From: Yersinia intermedia | GTDB lineage: Bacteria > Pseudomonadota > Gammaproteobacteria > Enterobacterales > Enterobacteriaceae | DNA: 64,000 nt | NCBI RefSeq assembly: GCF_900635455.1 | Contig: NZ_LR134116.1 | Location: forward strand, 3,348,001-3,412,000 | Direction: 5' to 3' | Part shown: piece by piece, positions 31,646-42,375 of the stretch | Layout: each line of letters starts with the position of its first letter | Position numbering within the stretch: the stretch's first letter is position 1 | The notes under the pieces: generated by a model | Database searches by the model: none | What the model was told of the DNA's origin: nothing | Seen by the model: the letters and a program-made list of their open reading frames with translations, nothing else | Program-made: the position numbers and the translations under genes

Positions 31646-32833
31646 CTAATCTTTTGACTGACGTTCCAGACTATCCATATAGTCGGCATACCACTGAAGC
31701 ATTTCCCTGCGGCCATCAAGATACTGAGCGTGATTATAGGTGCCACGAATACTGTTCTTATCGACGTGGGCCAACTGTGTTTCTATCCACGCAGTATTAA
31801 ACCCCTGCTCATGCAAAATGGTACTCATAGTGTGCCGGAAACCGTGACCAGTGGCTTTGCCATGATAACCAATACGCTTTATAACCTGATTAATACTGGC
31901 TTCGCTCATTGGCTTTAAGCTGTCATTACGACCGGGGAATACCAGTTTAAATCGCCCAGTAATCTCATGTAATTGACGCAGTAATGCCAAAACTTGCTCT
32001 GATAAGGGAACCAAGTGAGGACGACGCATTTTCATTCTGGCGGTGGGAACTTCCCAGACGGCTTTGTCCAAGTCAAATTCTAGCCACTCAGCGGCCCGTA
32101 GTTCAGTTGTACGAACACCGGTAAGCATAAGGAGTCGTGTTGCTATTCGAGTGACTGTACTGCCGCTATAGGCGTTGAGAGCATTAAGGTATGCGGGAAG
32201 CTCGTTCGCTAAGAGGTGGGGGTAATGTGTGTGCTTCTGAACCGCCAGAGCGCCAGCTAGTTCACTTGCTGGATTGTTCTCTGCTCTGCCAGTTACGATT
32301 GCATAACGGAAAGTTTGGCTGCATGCCTGACGGATCTTACGCATTTTATCGAGGACGCCGCGCTTTTCTAACTTGCGTAGGGTTTCGAGAATTTCTAGAG
32401 GTTTGATTTCGGCAATTGGACGTTTGCCAACGTAAGGGAAGATGTCTTTTTCGAACGACTCCATTAAATCATCAGCATAACCTTTGGACCAATTGGGCCT
32501 TTTGTAGGCATGCCATTCTCTGGCTAGAGCTTCGAACGTGTTATCAATGCTGACTTTTCTGGTTTGTTTTTCTACTTTCTTTTCTTCACCAGGGTCGCCG
32601 CCCACTGCAAGTATACGCTTTGCCTCATCTCTTTTTGCTCTGGCTTCAGCAAGAGTGATATCAGGATAGACCCCAAATGCTAGCAATTTTTCTTTACCGG
32701 CGATCCGATACTTCAGCCGCCAACAACGTGAACCAGTAGTTTTTACTAACAAAAATAATCCACCTCCATCAGATAGCTTATAGGGCTTCTCTTTTGGCTT
32801 TGCAGTATCGACCTGTCGGGCGTTCAGTTTCAT
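31646..32833 (-). CDS. Tyrosine integrase, P4 type
   Basis: About 395 residues from ATG 32833 (MKLNARQVDTAKPKEKPYKL, the usual family start); the frame opens 11 codons earlier. The N-terminal arm-binding domain is followed by a SAM-like core and a catalytic domain: Arg in TGVRTTELR, HGFRHTMST, and the Tyr nucleophile in AQYLDGRREML. It recombines attP with the 3' end of the adjacent tRNA-Arg gene. Repeated GGGGGTA motifs around 32835-32885 lie at its 5' end and may be arm-type or att sequence. Confidence 0.93.
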   Translation of the reverse strand: MKLNARQVDTAKPKEKPYKLSDGGGLFLLVKTTGSRCWRLKYRIAGKEKLLAFGVYPDITLAEARAKRDEAKRILAVGGDPGEEKKVEKQTRKVSIDNTFEALAREWHAYKRPNWSKGYADDLMESFEKDIFPYVGKRPIAEIKPLEILETLRKLEKRGVLDKMRKIRQACSQTFRYAIVTGRAENNPASELAGALAVQKHTHYPHLLANELPAYLNALNAYSGSTVTRIATRLLMLTGVRTTELRAAEWLEFDLDKAVWEVPTARMKMRRPHLVPLSEQVLALLRQLHEITGRFKLVFPGRNDSLKPMSEASINQVIKRIGYHGKATGHGFRHTMSTILHEQGFNTAWIETQLAHVDKNSIRGTYNHAQYLDGRREMLQWYADYMDSLERQSKD

Positions 32834-32998
32834 GTGGGGGTATCTCACTTCATTGAACCTAGACATACCCCCAATAGTACCCCCACTTTGTTGTTGATTG
32901 CAGTGGATGTAGGTAGACGTTGGGATGCTAGGAATTGTCAGAGAGGCTGATTATATAAGGGATTAGTAGACTTAGATAGACGTTAGAAGAGGTATAGA

Positions 32999-33075
32999 TG
33001 GTACGCCCTACAGGATTCGAACCTGTGACCTACGGCTTAGAAGGCCGTTGCTCTATCCAACTGAGCTAAGGGCGC
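32999..33075 (-). tRNA. argU: tRNA-Arg (TCT anticodon)
   Basis: A 77-base cloverleaf with encoded CCA. The acceptor arms are GCGCCCT and AGGGCGT (one G-U pair), the D arm contains AGCTCAGTTGGATAGAGC, the anticodon loop CTTCTAA has TCT, and the T arm is AGGTTCGAATCCT. It reads rare AGA codons. Its 3' end faces the integrase, so it forms one attachment site. In E. coli K-12 the argU gene near folD hosts prophage DLP12, the same chromosomal niche. Confidence 0.95.
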
Positions 33076-33288
33076 ATTTGATATTTACCGCAGCACAGAA
33101 CACTGCCGGTAGTCAGTTGCGGGTTGGATTATACGGGCAGTCGCTTTCGAGTCAATGGGTTTTCGCCTTACTGTTTACCATCTGGCTATTTAATCGTTAA
33201 TTAATCGTTATTATACGCCTGACAGCGCGCCCCGCTTCTGACAAAATAGGCGGATTCCCGCTTTTTTAATTGATGGATCCCTCCACTG

Positions 33289-34155
33289 ATGTCAGCAAAA
33301 ATTATTGATGGTAAAACGATTGCGCAGCAGGTAAGAAATGAAGTTGCTGCGTTGGTACAGAAACGTTTGGCTGCCGGTAAGCGTGCTCCCGGTCTTGCTG
33401 TGGTATTAGTTGGTGTTAACCCAGCCTCACAAATTTATGTCGCCAGTAAGCGTAAGGCATGCGAAGAGGTCGGTTTTGTTTCACGTTCTTATGATCTGCC
33501 AATGACTACTACGGAAGCAGAATTGCTGGCATTGATTGATTCACTGAATGGCGATAGTGAAATTGATGGGATTCTGGTGCAACTGCCACTGCCTGCAGGT
33601 ATTGATAATATCAAAGTGCTGGAACGTATCCACCCTGATAAAGACGTAGATGGCTTCCACCCGTATAACGTGGGTCGTCTGTGTCAACGCGCACCGAAAT
33701 TGCGCCCTTGTACCCCACGCGGCATCGTTACCTTGCTGGAGCGTTATAATATCTCGACTTATGGCCTCAATGCAGTTGTGGTCGGTGCATCCAATATTGT
33801 AGGCCGCCCGATGAGCCTTGAACTGCTGTTAGCCGGTTGCACTACCACCGTCACGCATCGTTTTACCAAAAATCTGCGCCAACATGTCGAAAATGCTGAC
33901 TTACTGGTGGTTGCCGTGGGTAAACCCGGTTTTATTCCCGGTGAATGGATTAAACCTGGTGCTATCGTGATTGATGTAGGCATTAACCGTCTGGAAAGTG
34001 GTAAAGTAGTCGGCGATGTAGAATTTGATGTCGCCGTTGAGCGTGCGGGTTGGATTACACCGGTTCCCGGTGGCGTCGGGCCGATGACCGTTGCAACACT
34101 GATACAAAATACCTTGCAAGCCTGCGAGGAATATCACGACATCAACGAAAATTGA
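33289..34155 (+). CDS. folD: Methylenetetrahydrofolate dehydrogenase/cyclohydrolase
   Basis: 288 residues, the usual FolD length. It interconverts 5,10-methylene-, methenyl- and 10-formyl-tetrahydrofolate with NADP, feeding purine and formyl-Met synthesis. The active-site Lys lies in [11 protein letters not shown], the signature [10 protein letters not shown] follows, and [13 protein letters not shown] is the nucleotide-binding region. [14 protein letters not shown] closes the site. It is the first chromosomal gene beyond the prophage and is followed 14 bases later by ybcJ. Confidence 0.98.
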   Translation: MSAKIIDGKTIAQQVRNEVAALVQKRLAAGKRAPGLAVVLVGVNPASQIYVASKRKACEEVGFVSRSYDLPMTTTEAELLALIDSLNGDSEIDGILVQLPLPAGIDNIKVLERIHPDKDVDGFHPYNVGRLCQRAPKLRPCTPRGIVTLLERYNISTYGLNAVVVGASNIVGRPMSLELLLAGCTTTVTHRFTKNLRQHVENADLLVVAVGKPGFIPGEWIKPGAIVIDVGINRLESGKVVGDVEFDVAVERAGWITPVPGGVGPMTVATLIQNTLQACEEYHDINEN

Positions 34156-34169
34156 TTGTAAGGACAGGA

Positions 34170-34382
34170 ATGGACATTTTTCATTTGGAAAAACACCCGC
34201 ACGTCGAGTTGTGTGACTTATTAAAGTTACAGGGCTGGAACGACAGCGGTGCCTCAGCTAAAGCCGCCATCGCAGATGGTCAGGTGAAAGTCGACGGGAA
34301 TGTAGAAACGCGTAAGCGCTGCAAAATCCTAGCTGACCAGGTTGTTGAGTTTCAAGGCATGAAAGTGCAGGTTAAAGCCTAA
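34170..34382 (+). CDS. ybcJ: S4-like RNA-binding protein YbcJ
   Basis: 70 residues from ATG 34170 with AAGGACAGGA upstream, the size of E. coli YbcJ. The S4-type fold is visible in LCDLLKLQGWNDSGASAKAA followed by the basic RKRCK strand. RNA binding is known from the family; the target is unknown. It forms a short operon with folD and ends at a strong bidirectional terminator. Confidence 0.93.
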   Translation: MDIFHLEKHPHVELCDLLKLQGWNDSGASAKAAIADGQVKVDGNVETRKRCKILADQVVEFQGMKVQVKA

Positions 34383-34445
34383 TCACCTCGGCAAAGGCGA
34401 GTTCTAGCTGGTTATTGCGAAAGGCTGCCATGGCGAGATAAGGGC

Positions 34446-34489
34446 AAAAAAATGCGGTTACTGGTCAGCACCAGAACCGCAATTTTTTT
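34446..34489. terminator. Bidirectional terminator between ybcJ and cysS
   Basis: TGCGGTT-A-CTGGT-CAGC-ACCAG-AACCGCA forms a 12-bp stem flanked by A7 on one side and T7 on the other. It serves both the folD-ybcJ and cysS transcripts, which converge here. Confidence 0.9.
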
Positions 34490-34531
34490 AGATGCAGATA
34501 GCTAAATTGCATCTATCGACCCAATACCATG

Positions 34532-35917
34532 CTATTTACGGCGCCATATCGTCCCTTGTGGGCCATCTTCCAGCACAATACCTAGCTCATTCAACTGATC
34601 ACGGGCCGAATCGGCCAGCGCCCAATCTTTACTGCTACGGGCATCGTTACGTTGCTTAATCAACGCTTCTATTTTTGCCACTTCGTCATCATTAGTCTGC
34701 GCGCCGCTTTGTAAAAACAGCTCTGGATCCTGCTCTAATAATCCCAGCACATGGGCCAGTTTACGCAATTCTGCCGCTAAACCATTTGCCGCCGTAATAT
34801 CTTCAGTTTTTAAGCGGTTTACTTCACGGGCGATATCAAACAGTGCCGAATAAGCTTCTGGCGTATTGAAATCATCATCCATTGCCGCGCGGAACCGCGC
34901 TTCAAACTCTGCCCCCCCCGCAGGAGTCGCATTCGCATCAGTCCCACGTAGAGCGGTATACAGGCGTTCCAGTGAAGCACGCGCTTGTTTGAGGTTCTCT
35001 TCGCTGTAGTTAAGCTGACTGCGATAATGACCAGACATCAGGAAGTAACGCACAGTTTCAGCATCGTAATAGGCCAAAACATCACGAATGGTGAAAAAGT
35101 TATTCAGTGATTTAGACATTTTTTCTTTGTCAATCATCACCATACCGGAATGCATCCAGTAGTTCACATAGGGGCCATCGTGGGCACAGGTAGATTGTGC
35201 AATTTCATTTTCGTGGTGCGGGAACATCAAATCAGAACCACCGCCGTGAATATCAAAATGTGCGCCTAACTGCTTGCCATTCATCGCCGAGCATTCAATA
35301 TGCCAGCCAGGGCGACCCGGCCCCCAAGGTGATGCCCAACTTGGTTCACCCGGTTTAGACATTTTCCACAAGACAAAATCCATCGGATTGCGTTTAACAT
35401 CTGCCACCTCAACCCGGGCACCGGCCTGTAATTGATCCAAGTCCTGACGGGACAGCAAACCGTAATCAGGATCACTGTCCACAGCGAACATCACATCGCC
35501 ATTTGATGCGACATAAGCGTGATCACGGGCAATCAAGCGCTCGGTCAGTGCAATAATTTCAGGAATATGGTGCGTCGCACGCGGCTCCAAATCAGGGCGT
35601 TTAAGATTCAGTGCATCGAAATCTTTATGCATTTCTGCCAGCATACGTGTCGTCAGTTGCTCACAGCTTTCATTGTTTTCCAGTGCACGCTTGATGATTT
35701 TATCGTCAACATCGGTAACATTACGTACATACGTCAAAGAGTAACCTAAATAACGCAAATAACGCGCCACGACGTCGAAAGCGACAAAAGTACGCCCATG
35801 CCCAATGTGACACAGGTCATAAATAGTGATCCCGCATACGTACATACCAATTTTACCGGCATGAATAGGCTTGAATTCCTCTTTTTGGCGACTCAGTGTA
35901 TTAAAAATCTTTAGCAT
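34532..35917 (-). CDS. cysS: Cysteinyl-tRNA synthetase
   Basis: 461 residues from ATG 35917, the same length as E. coli CysS; the open frame extends 26 codons further but without homology. It charges tRNA-Cys. The class I motifs are HIGHG (positions about 31-35) and KMSKS near 268, with zinc ligands around CGITIYD, C...HHEN. It is divergent from ppiB and convergent with ybcJ. Confidence 0.97.
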   Translation of the reverse strand: MLKIFNTLSRQKEEFKPIHAGKIGMYVCGITIYDLCHIGHGRTFVAFDVVARYLRYLGYSLTYVRNVTDVDDKIIKRALENNESCEQLTTRMLAEMHKDFDALNLKRPDLEPRATHHIPEIIALTERLIARDHAYVASNGDVMFAVDSDPDYGLLSRQDLDQLQAGARVEVADVKRNPMDFVLWKMSKPGEPSWASPWGPGRPGWHIECSAMNGKQLGAHFDIHGGGSDLMFPHHENEIAQSTCAHDGPYVNYWMHSGMVMIDKEKMSKSLNNFFTIRDVLAYYDAETVRYFLMSGHYRSQLNYSEENLKQARASLERLYTALRGTDANATPAGGAEFEARFRAAMDDDFNTPEAYSALFDIAREVNRLKTEDITAANGLAAELRKLAHVLGLLEQDPELFLQSGAQTNDDEVAKIEALIKQRNDARSSKDWALADSARDQLNELGIVLEDGPQGTIWRRK

Positions 35918-35952
35918 CGGGACATTCCGTGGTTTTTGTTTTTGCGGTAAGC

Positions 35953-36003
35953 AGGGTTTATACCCAAAGTCATTGGCGTTGCAGGTGGAGCGCAAACAAC
36001 CTC
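35953..36003. repeat. Partial ERIC-like repeat
   Basis: TATACCCAAAGTCATTGGCG followed by TTGCAGGTGGAGCGC is the terminal part of an ERIC-type element seen in fuller form elsewhere in the window. It sits upstream of cysS and appears truncated. Confidence 0.5.
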
Positions 36004-36187
36004 AAGGACGAAGGAGATAAAAGGATATCATCAGATTATGCGGTAAATCAGCCACTGATTCAGCACTTTTTCGTACATCTTGCTCGCGTTTCGAGTGCTG
36101 ACTCAATCTCAGAGTTATGATATAAGAGCCGTCTAAAGAGTTACGACTCATTTGTGAATACACTATTACACTAGCAGGAACATTATT

Positions 36188-36682
36188 ATGGTCACGTTTC
36201 ATACTAATCACGGCGATATCGTCGTCAATACCTTCGCGGATAAAGCGCCGGTTACCGTTGAAAACTTCCTGAACTACTGCCGTAAAGGCTTTTATGATAA
36301 CACTATCTTCCACCGTGTTATCGACGGTTTCATGATTCAAGGCGGTGGTTTTGAGCCGGGCATGAACCAGAAAACCACTGATGCAACTATCAAAAACGAA
36401 GCTAACAACGGCCTGAAAAATACCCGTGGCACCCTGGCAATGGCGCGTACCAACGATCCGCACTCTGCTACTGCACAATTTTTCATTAACGTTGCTGACA
36501 ACGACTTCCTGAACTTCCGTTCAGAGCGCCCGGATGGTTGGGGTTACTGCGTATTCGCTGAAGTTACTGAAGGTCTGGACGTTGTTGATAAAATCAAAAA
36601 CGTTGCTACTGGCCGTAGCGGCATGCATCAAGATGTGCCAAAAGAAGATGTGATCATCAAAAGCGTCACTATCAGCGAATAA
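36188..36682 (+). CDS. ppiB: Peptidyl-prolyl cis-trans isomerase B (cyclophilin)
   Basis: 164 residues of cytoplasmic cyclophilin, lacking a signal peptide, as in E. coli PpiB. Family motifs include [13 protein letters not shown] with the catalytic Arg, [17 protein letters not shown], and [12 protein letters not shown]. It speeds proline isomerisation during protein folding. It ends 10 bases before lpxH, so the two are probably co-transcribed. Confidence 0.97.
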   Translation: MVTFHTNHGDIVVNTFADKAPVTVENFLNYCRKGFYDNTIFHRVIDGFMIQGGGFEPGMNQKTTDATIKNEANNGLKNTRGTLAMARTNDPHSATAQFFINVADNDFLNFRSERPDGWGYCVFAEVTEGLDVVDKIKNVATGRSGMHQDVPKEDVIIKSVTISE

Positions 36683-36692
36683 TGACAGCTTA

Positions 36693-37415
36693 ATGAGCAC
36701 GCTTTTTATTGCAGATTTGCATCTTAGCGTTCAGGAACCGGCAATCACTGCCGGTTTCCTGCATTTTATACAGCGTGAAGCTATTCATGCTGATGCGTTA
36801 TATATCCTGGGTGATCTGTTCGAGTCCTGGATTGGCGATGATGACCCCGAACCACTGTACCGGCAAGTTGCCGCTGCGCTGAAATCACTCCAACAACGGG
36901 GTGTGCCTTGCTACTTTATCCACGGTAATCGTGATTTTTTGCTCGGTAAACGCTTTGCTCAAGAAAGCGGGATGATCCTGCTGCCGGAAGAGAAAGTCGT
37001 CGAACTGTATGGCCGTAAAATTGTTATTTTACATGGCGATACCCTGTGTACCGATGATACTGACTATCAGCATTTTCGTCGTAGAGTACATAATCCACTG
37101 ATTCAAAAACTGTTCCTATGGCTACCTCTGCGTTTTCGTTTACGCATTGCGGCTTATATGCGTAACCAAAGTCAGCAGAACAATAGCGGCAAATCTGAGC
37201 TGATCATGGATGTAAATCCACAAGCGGTGATTGATAGCTTCCAACGTAATGGCGTCAGTTGGATGATCCACGGGCATACGCATCGCCCAGCGGTTCACAC
37301 CGTAGCACTCCCCGCCACAACCGCCCATCGTGTGGTTCTTGGTGCCTGGCATGTTGAGGGTTCGATGGTCAAAGTCACGGCAGACAGTGTTGAGTTGATT
37401 AAATTCCCATTTTGA
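36693..37415 (+). CDS. lpxH: UDP-2,3-diacylglucosamine diphosphatase
   Basis: 240 residues with the calcineurin-like dimetal signature in order: [32 protein letters not shown] and HGHTHRPA. It hydrolyses UDP-2,3-diacylglucosamine to lipid X in the lipid A pathway at the inner membrane face. It follows ppiB, as in E. coli, and precedes a regulatory gap before purE. Confidence 0.97.
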   Translation: MSTLFIADLHLSVQEPAITAGFLHFIQREAIHADALYILGDLFESWIGDDDPEPLYRQVAAALKSLQQRGVPCYFIHGNRDFLLGKRFAQESGMILLPEEKVVELYGRKIVILHGDTLCTDDTDYQHFRRRVHNPLIQKLFLWLPLRFRLRIAAYMRNQSQQNNSGKSELIMDVNPQAVIDSFQRNGVSWMIHGHTHRPAVHTVALPATTAHRVVLGAWHVEGSMVKVTADSVELIKFPF

Positions 37416-37474
37416 CCTTCAGGTTTATCTGGCGAGTGGGTATAAAAAACCGATAAATCCCACTAAAAGCCGCG

Positions 37475-37490
37475 ACGCAACCGTTTTCCT
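37475..37490 (+). promoter_or_regulatory. PurR operator upstream of purE
   Basis: ACGCAACCGTTTTCCT fits the PurR consensus ANGCAANCGNTTNCNT at every fixed position. It lies about 100 bases before the purE start, as in E. coli, so purEK should be repressed by PurR with hypoxanthine or guanine. Confidence 0.9.
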
Positions 37491-37590
37491 CGCCTTTGGC
37501 TCATGATATGCTCTACGCCCTCTTCGCCAGTCACGATTTAAGTAAAATCATTCTGGCCGACGCTTGTGCAATCACAGGAGCTTTACACTC

Positions 37591-38130
37591 ATGGGAGCTA
37601 ACCTCGATTCGGCTTATACAGCCGGGGTTAAAATCGCTATCGTAATGGGGTCCAAGAGTGACTGGGCCACCATGCAGTTCGCCGCTGACGTGCTCACCAC
37701 GCTCAATGTTCCATTTCATGTGGAAGTTGTCTCCGCACACCGCACCCCCGATAAGCTGTTCAGTTTTGCCGAGTCGGCCCAAACCAATGGCTTACAGGTG
37801 ATAATTGCCGGTGCCGGTGGTGCTGCACATCTGCCGGGTATGATTGCGGCAAAAACGCTAGTACCTGTTTTAGGTGTTCCAGTACAAAGTGCTGCGCTGA
37901 GTGGTATCGACAGCCTGTATTCGATTGTGCAAATGCCGCGTGGTATCCCAGTGGGGACCTTGGCTATCGGTAAAGCCGGTGCCGCCAATGCCGCTTTACT
38001 GGCCGCGCAAATATTGGCATTGCACGATGCCGAATTAGCCGATCGTCTGGCTGATTGGCGCAAAAGCCAAACTGACGAAGTGCTGGATAATCCAGATCCT
38101 CGGGTACCAGACTTACAGGTGAAGGCATGA
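37591..38130 (+). CDS. purE: 5-(carboxyamino)imidazole ribonucleotide mutase
   Basis: 179 residues from ATG 37591 with AGGAG upstream; the start is about ten residues longer than in E. coli. Motifs are [18 protein letters not shown] and [14 protein letters not shown]. It converts N5-CAIR to CAIR in purine synthesis. The stop overlaps the purK start as ATGA. It is repressed through the PurR box upstream. Confidence 0.97.
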   Translation: MGANLDSAYTAGVKIAIVMGSKSDWATMQFAADVLTTLNVPFHVEVVSAHRTPDKLFSFAESAQTNGLQVIIAGAGGAAHLPGMIAAKTLVPVLGVPVQSAALSGIDSLYSIVQMPRGIPVGTLAIGKAGAANAALLAAQILALHDAELADRLADWRKSQTDEVLDNPDPRVPDLQVKA

Positions 38131-39191
38131 AACCAGTTTGCGTATTAGGTAATGGCCAGCTAGGGCGCATGCTGCGTCAGGCTGGCGAACCACTGGGTAT
38201 TGCCGTTTATCCGGTGGGCTTGGATGCGGAACCTGAAGCCGTGCCTTATCAGCACAGTGTGATTACCGCTGAGATTGAGCGCTGGCCAGAAACGGCGTTA
38301 ACCCGTGAGCTCGCTACACACACGGCTTTTGTTAACCGCGATATCTTCCCGCGTCTGGCCGATCGCCTGACACAAAAGCAATTGCTCGATAGCCTGAATC
38401 TGCCAACCGCCCCGTGGCAGCTATTAGCAAGTAGTAGCGAATGGCCACAGGTCTTTGCAACATTAGGTGAGTTGGCCATCGTCAAACGCCGAGTCGGTGG
38501 CTATGACGGCCGCGGACAGTGGCGTTTGCGGGCCGGTGATCAGGATACCTTACCGACTGATGCTTACGGTGAATGTATTGTTGAGCAAGGGATTAACTTC
38601 AGCGGTGAAGTTTCGCTGGTCGGCGCACGCAGCAGCCAAGGTAAATCGGTGTTTTACCCGTTAACCCACAATCTGCATGAAGATGGCATCCTGCGCATGA
38701 GTGTGGCTTTGCCACAGCCCGATAGCAGATTACAGCAACAAGCTGAAAAAATGCTGTCAGCCATTATGGATGAGCTGAATTATGTTGGCGTAATGGCCAT
38801 GGAGTGCTTTATCGTTGGCGACAATTTGTTGATCAATGAGCTGGCACCACGGGTGCATAACAGCGGCCACTGGACGCAAAATGGCGCATCTATAAGCCAG
38901 TTTGAGCTACATCTGCGTGCCATTTTGGACCTGCCCTTACCGACACCGGTGGTCAACACCCCGTCAGCGATGGTCAACCTGATTGGCACGCCAGTGAACA
39001 TCAAATGGCTATCTCTGCCGTTGGTGCATCTGCATTGGTATGAAAAAGAAGTGCGCGCAGGTCGTAAAGTAGGCCATCTGAATTTGAACCATCCCGATGG
39101 CACACAATTACGTGCTGCTCTGGCCGCACTCGCGCCGTTGTTACCAGCGGAATACCAGAACGCGCTGATCTGGGCGCAGGATAAGCTGTAA
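38127..39191 (+). CDS. purK: 5-(carboxyamino)imidazole ribonucleotide synthase
   Basis: 354 residues of the ATP-grasp family. The N-terminal [20 protein letters not shown], the ATP-binding region [14 protein letters not shown], and the metal-binding [14 protein letters not shown] are present. It makes N5-CAIR from AIR, bicarbonate and ATP for PurE. It ends at a strong hairpin facing ybbP. Confidence 0.97.
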   Translation: MKPVCVLGNGQLGRMLRQAGEPLGIAVYPVGLDAEPEAVPYQHSVITAEIERWPETALTRELATHTAFVNRDIFPRLADRLTQKQLLDSLNLPTAPWQLLASSSEWPQVFATLGELAIVKRRVGGYDGRGQWRLRAGDQDTLPTDAYGECIVEQGINFSGEVSLVGARSSQGKSVFYPLTHNLHEDGILRMSVALPQPDSRLQQQAEKMLSAIMDELNYVGVMAMECFIVGDNLLINELAPRVHNSGHWTQNGASISQFELHLRAILDLPLPTPVVNTPSAMVNLIGTPVNIKWLSLPLVHLHWYEKEVRAGRKVGHLNLNHPDGTQLRAALAALAPLLPAEYQNALIWAQDKL

Positions 39192-39217
39192 CGCATCTGG
39201 CCTGCCCCATAAATCGT

Positions 39218-39244
39218 TGGCGTTGCAGCAATACTGCAACGCCA
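39218..39244. terminator. Perfect hairpin between purK and ybbP
   Basis: TGGCGTTGCAG and CTGCAACGCCA are perfectly complementary 11-base arms around a CAATA loop. There is no long T run. Its place between convergent genes fits a shared terminator. The sequence also resembles the end of the ERIC-like repeats nearby, so it may derive from one. Confidence 0.65.
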
Positions 39245-39259
39245 GATTACCCTAGTGGG

Positions 39260-41692
39260 CTAACTGTCATAATTGCGGAACAGCGCCCTTCCCTGTAACA
39301 AACGCGCACCTAACCAACCGCCACACAGTGACAACAATAGCGCGCCAGCCAACGGCAACAGCCACCACATAACCCAATTAGGCTGCCATGGGAAATCAAA
39401 CACTAAGCGCTGCAATGCCCACAGTGCCGCCTCTGCTCCGATGGCAGCAGCCAGCCCGGCAACCAATCCCAGTAAGGCAAACTCCCACCACAAGGTACCT
39501 CGCAGTAAGCGTTTACTTGCGCCTAGTGTCCGGTAAACCACCAGCTCCTGACGGCGCTGACGCATCCCTACTTGAACCTGCGCTAACAGCAACAAAGTGC
39601 CACAGATGATCACCAGTATTACCATCACTTCCAGTGCACGGCTCACCTGCTGCAACACCTGCCCGACCTGTTTAAGCATCGCGCCAATATCCAACAAACT
39701 GAGTGTTGGGAACTGCCGATTCAGTTGTGTCAGCACCTCCCCGTCTCCTTGATAGCGGAAACTGGTCAGCCAGGTTTGTGGCTGTTTATCCAATGCACCT
39801 GGCGGGAAGATAAAATAAAAATTTGGCCGCAGGCTTTCCCAATCCACCTGACGAATACTGCTAACTTTAGCTTCGAATGACTGTGTATCACCGCTAAATG
39901 TCAGCTTATCGCCGATTTTAATCCCCAGCCTGTCAGCAATGCCTTGTTCCATCGACACTTCGTCGGCTTTAGGCGGCCATTGGCCGGCGGTCAAAATATT
40001 GTGCGCCGGTAAGTCTTGCTGCCAGGTCAGATTCAATTCACGGTTAACCGCTTCGCCACCGGGTTCATCTTCACGCACCCGCTCGGTGGCCAGTTGCTGG
40101 TTAATTTCAGATAACCGTACCCGCACGATAGGGTAGAACGTTGATGGCGTTATCTGATGTTGCGCCAGAAATTCAGTTACTTGTGGCACCTGTTGCGGTG
40201 TCATATTCAGCAAGAAGTAATTCGGGCTGTCTGGCGGCAATTGTTGCTGCCAACGATCCAACAGATCCCCACGCAGTACCAATAACAACGCTAACAGCAT
40301 GAAGGATAATGAAAATGCCGCCAGTTGCGTTAATGTCATCCACGGTTGACGTAGCAAACGGTTGATTGCCAGCCGCAATGACAGACGGGTAACGGTCAGG
40401 CGGCGCAACAGTACCAGGCTGCCCCAGCCAATCACGCCCAGTAATAACGCCAATACCACCATGCCAGCCAGAATGGCCCACAATAACGCGTTTCCTCCCA
40501 TCAGCAATGCCAATAAGCCAATCACGATAACCAGCATTGCAGGAATAAAGTAACGCAGCGGCCAAACATTCGCGGAAACATCACGGCGCAAAACCCGTAG
40601 CGGCTGGGTCGCTAGCAATTGCCGATAGGGGCGAACACCCACCAGCAACGAAATCAATACCAGCGAACCCATTGACCATACCCATGGCCATAAACCGGCT
40701 GCTGGCAATGCAGCCGGTAATACCGGTGACAATAAGCGAACTAAAACTTTCTCGAATAAGAGGCCAATCACACTGCCACACAGGCCTGCCAACACCAGTA
40801 CTGACAACCACTGACCGATAATCAACCGCCGCAGCGCGCTGCGCCCTGCACCTAATGTTTTCAGGACCGCAACTAAATCATAGCGGCTGCGGCAATAGTG
40901 GCCCATCGCCACCGCAACGGCAGCAATCGAAAGTAGTAACGTCAATAGTGCCGATAACAGCAAGAACTGCTGCGCCCGTTGCAGCGATTTCCCCAGTGCA
41001 CCACCTGACTCCTGCAAGCCGTACAAACGCTGCTCTGGTTTCAGTTGTGGCGTGAGCCAGTCACTAAATTGGGTGACGCCATCAGGCTGGCCGGCGAACA
41101 TATAACGATAGGTCAGACGGCTACCCGGCTGAATCGCACCGGTCTTTTCCACGTCAGCCAGATTGATCAAAATACGCGGCGCGGTTTGGAATGGATTAAA
41201 GCCAGAATCAGGCTCCTGAATCACTTCACCAACAATTTTCAGTGAAGTATCACCGACATCCAGCATATCGCCGACCTTAACCCCAAGTAGCGACAACAGC
41301 CTTGGAGCCACCAACACCGTACCCGGTTCAAGCACCGCGCCAACAGGCAGCGTATCTAATTTGCCATACAGCGGATAGGCTAAATCAGTGGCTTTCACAT
41401 CAGCCAGTTGTGGGCGATCACCCGCGAAAGTCATGGTCATAAATGATAACTGGCGACTGACGGTCAACCCTTGCCGTTTAGCTTCCAGCAACCACGCGTC
41501 AGGAACCGGATGCGCTGCACTCAGCACCCGATCGCCGGCCAGAAAATCACGGCTTTGCTGACTCAGCCCTTTTTCCATACGGTCACTGATAGTACCCAGC
41601 GCCAGCACACAGGCCACCGCCAGCGTTAATGCCAGCCAGACAATTAACAGTGAGGGTGAGCGCCACTCACGCCAAAACCAGCGCCAAATCAT
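39260..41692 (-). CDS. ybbP: FtsX-like ABC permease YbbP
   Basis: 810 residues from ATG 41692, which overlaps the ybbA stop as ATGA. A signal-anchor is at about residues 15-38, followed by a large periplasmic domain, then two blocks of hydrophobic helices with FtsX-like ends (near 260-380 and 700-800). It pairs with the ATPase YbbA as a MacB-type export or lipoprotein-type transporter of unknown substrate. The N-terminus MIWRWFWREWRSPSLLIVW matches the E. coli protein. Confidence 0.93.
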   Translation of the reverse strand: MIWRWFWREWRSPSLLIVWLALTLAVACVLALGTISDRMEKGLSQQSRDFLAGDRVLSAAHPVPDAWLLEAKRQGLTVSRQLSFMTMTFAGDRPQLADVKATDLAYPLYGKLDTLPVGAVLEPGTVLVAPRLLSLLGVKVGDMLDVGDTSLKIVGEVIQEPDSGFNPFQTAPRILINLADVEKTGAIQPGSRLTYRYMFAGQPDGVTQFSDWLTPQLKPEQRLYGLQESGGALGKSLQRAQQFLLLSALLTLLLSIAAVAVAMGHYCRSRYDLVAVLKTLGAGRSALRRLIIGQWLSVLVLAGLCGSVIGLLFEKVLVRLLSPVLPAALPAAGLWPWVWSMGSLVLISLLVGVRPYRQLLATQPLRVLRRDVSANVWPLRYFIPAMLVIVIGLLALLMGGNALLWAILAGMVVLALLLGVIGWGSLVLLRRLTVTRLSLRLAINRLLRQPWMTLTQLAAFSLSFMLLALLLVLRGDLLDRWQQQLPPDSPNYFLLNMTPQQVPQVTEFLAQHQITPSTFYPIVRVRLSEINQQLATERVREDEPGGEAVNRELNLTWQQDLPAHNILTAGQWPPKADEVSMEQGIADRLGIKIGDKLTFSGDTQSFEAKVSSIRQVDWESLRPNFYFIFPPGALDKQPQTWLTSFRYQGDGEVLTQLNRQFPTLSLLDIGAMLKQVGQVLQQVSRALEVMVILVIICGTLLLLAQVQVGMRQRRQELVVYRTLGASKRLLRGTLWWEFALLGLVAGLAAAIGAEAALWALQRLVFDFPWQPNWVMWWLLPLAGALLLSLCGGWLGARLLQGRALFRNYDS

Positions 41693-42375
41693 ACTTCCTC
41701 CCACAATTTGCCGTCCCGTAGCCGCAAGCGGCGCTGGCAACGCCCCGCCAGTTGTACATCGTGGGTAACCAGAATCAGTGTAGTGTCATAATCCCGATTG
41801 AGTGAAAACAACAAATCAGCAATTCTGTCACCGGTATGGCGGTCAAGATTACCGGTCGGCTCATCGGCAAATAACACTTTAGGCCGCCCACTAAAGGCCC
41901 GTGCCAATGCTACTCGCTGCTGCTCACCACCAGATAGCTGAGCGGGCAGATGATGAAGCCGTTTGCCCAACCCAAGTTGCTCTAATAACTCCACCGCATG
42001 GGCCTTACTATTGCGTTCGCTCTCTCCACGCAACAATGCAGGAAGCTGAACGTTCTCCAACGTATTGAGTGTGGGCACCAACATAAATGACTGAAACACA
42101 AAGCCGACGTTTTTTGCACGTAATTGCGCGCGCCCTTCTTCATCCATGGCGGTCAAAGACTGGCCGAGTAAACTCACCTCACCACTGCTGCCATCATCAA
42201 GCCCTGCCAGAATCCCCAGCAAAGTTGACTTACCGGAACCCGACTCACCAATCAGCGCAATTGTCTGCGCGGGTTTGACAACCAGCTCAACTCCGGTAAG
42301 GATGGAGAGCTGTTGCTCACCCTGGCCGACGTATTTATTAAGATGATGAACTTCAAGAACGTTTTCCGCTGGCAT
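41689..42375 (-). CDS. ybbA: ABC transporter ATPase YbbA
   Basis: 228 residues of the LolD/MacB ATPase group. Walker A GESGSGKST, signature LSGGEQQRVALARA and Walker B KVLFADEPTGNLD are all intact. It powers YbbP. Its ATG lies inside the start of the divergent tesA gene: the two coding regions overlap at their 5' ends by 33 bases, so promoters must lie inside the opposite genes. The same arrangement exists in E. coli. Confidence 0.95.
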   Translation of the reverse strand: MPAENVLEVHHLNKYVGQGEQQLSILTGVELVVKPAQTIALIGESGSGKSTLLGILAGLDDGSSGEVSLLGQSLTAMDEEGRAQLRAKNVGFVFQSFMLVPTLNTLENVQLPALLRGESERNSKAHAVELLEQLGLGKRLHHLPAQLSGGEQQRVALARAFSGRPKVLFADEPTGNLDRHTGDRIADLLFSLNRDYDTTLILVTHDVQLAGRCQRRLRLRDGKLWEEV

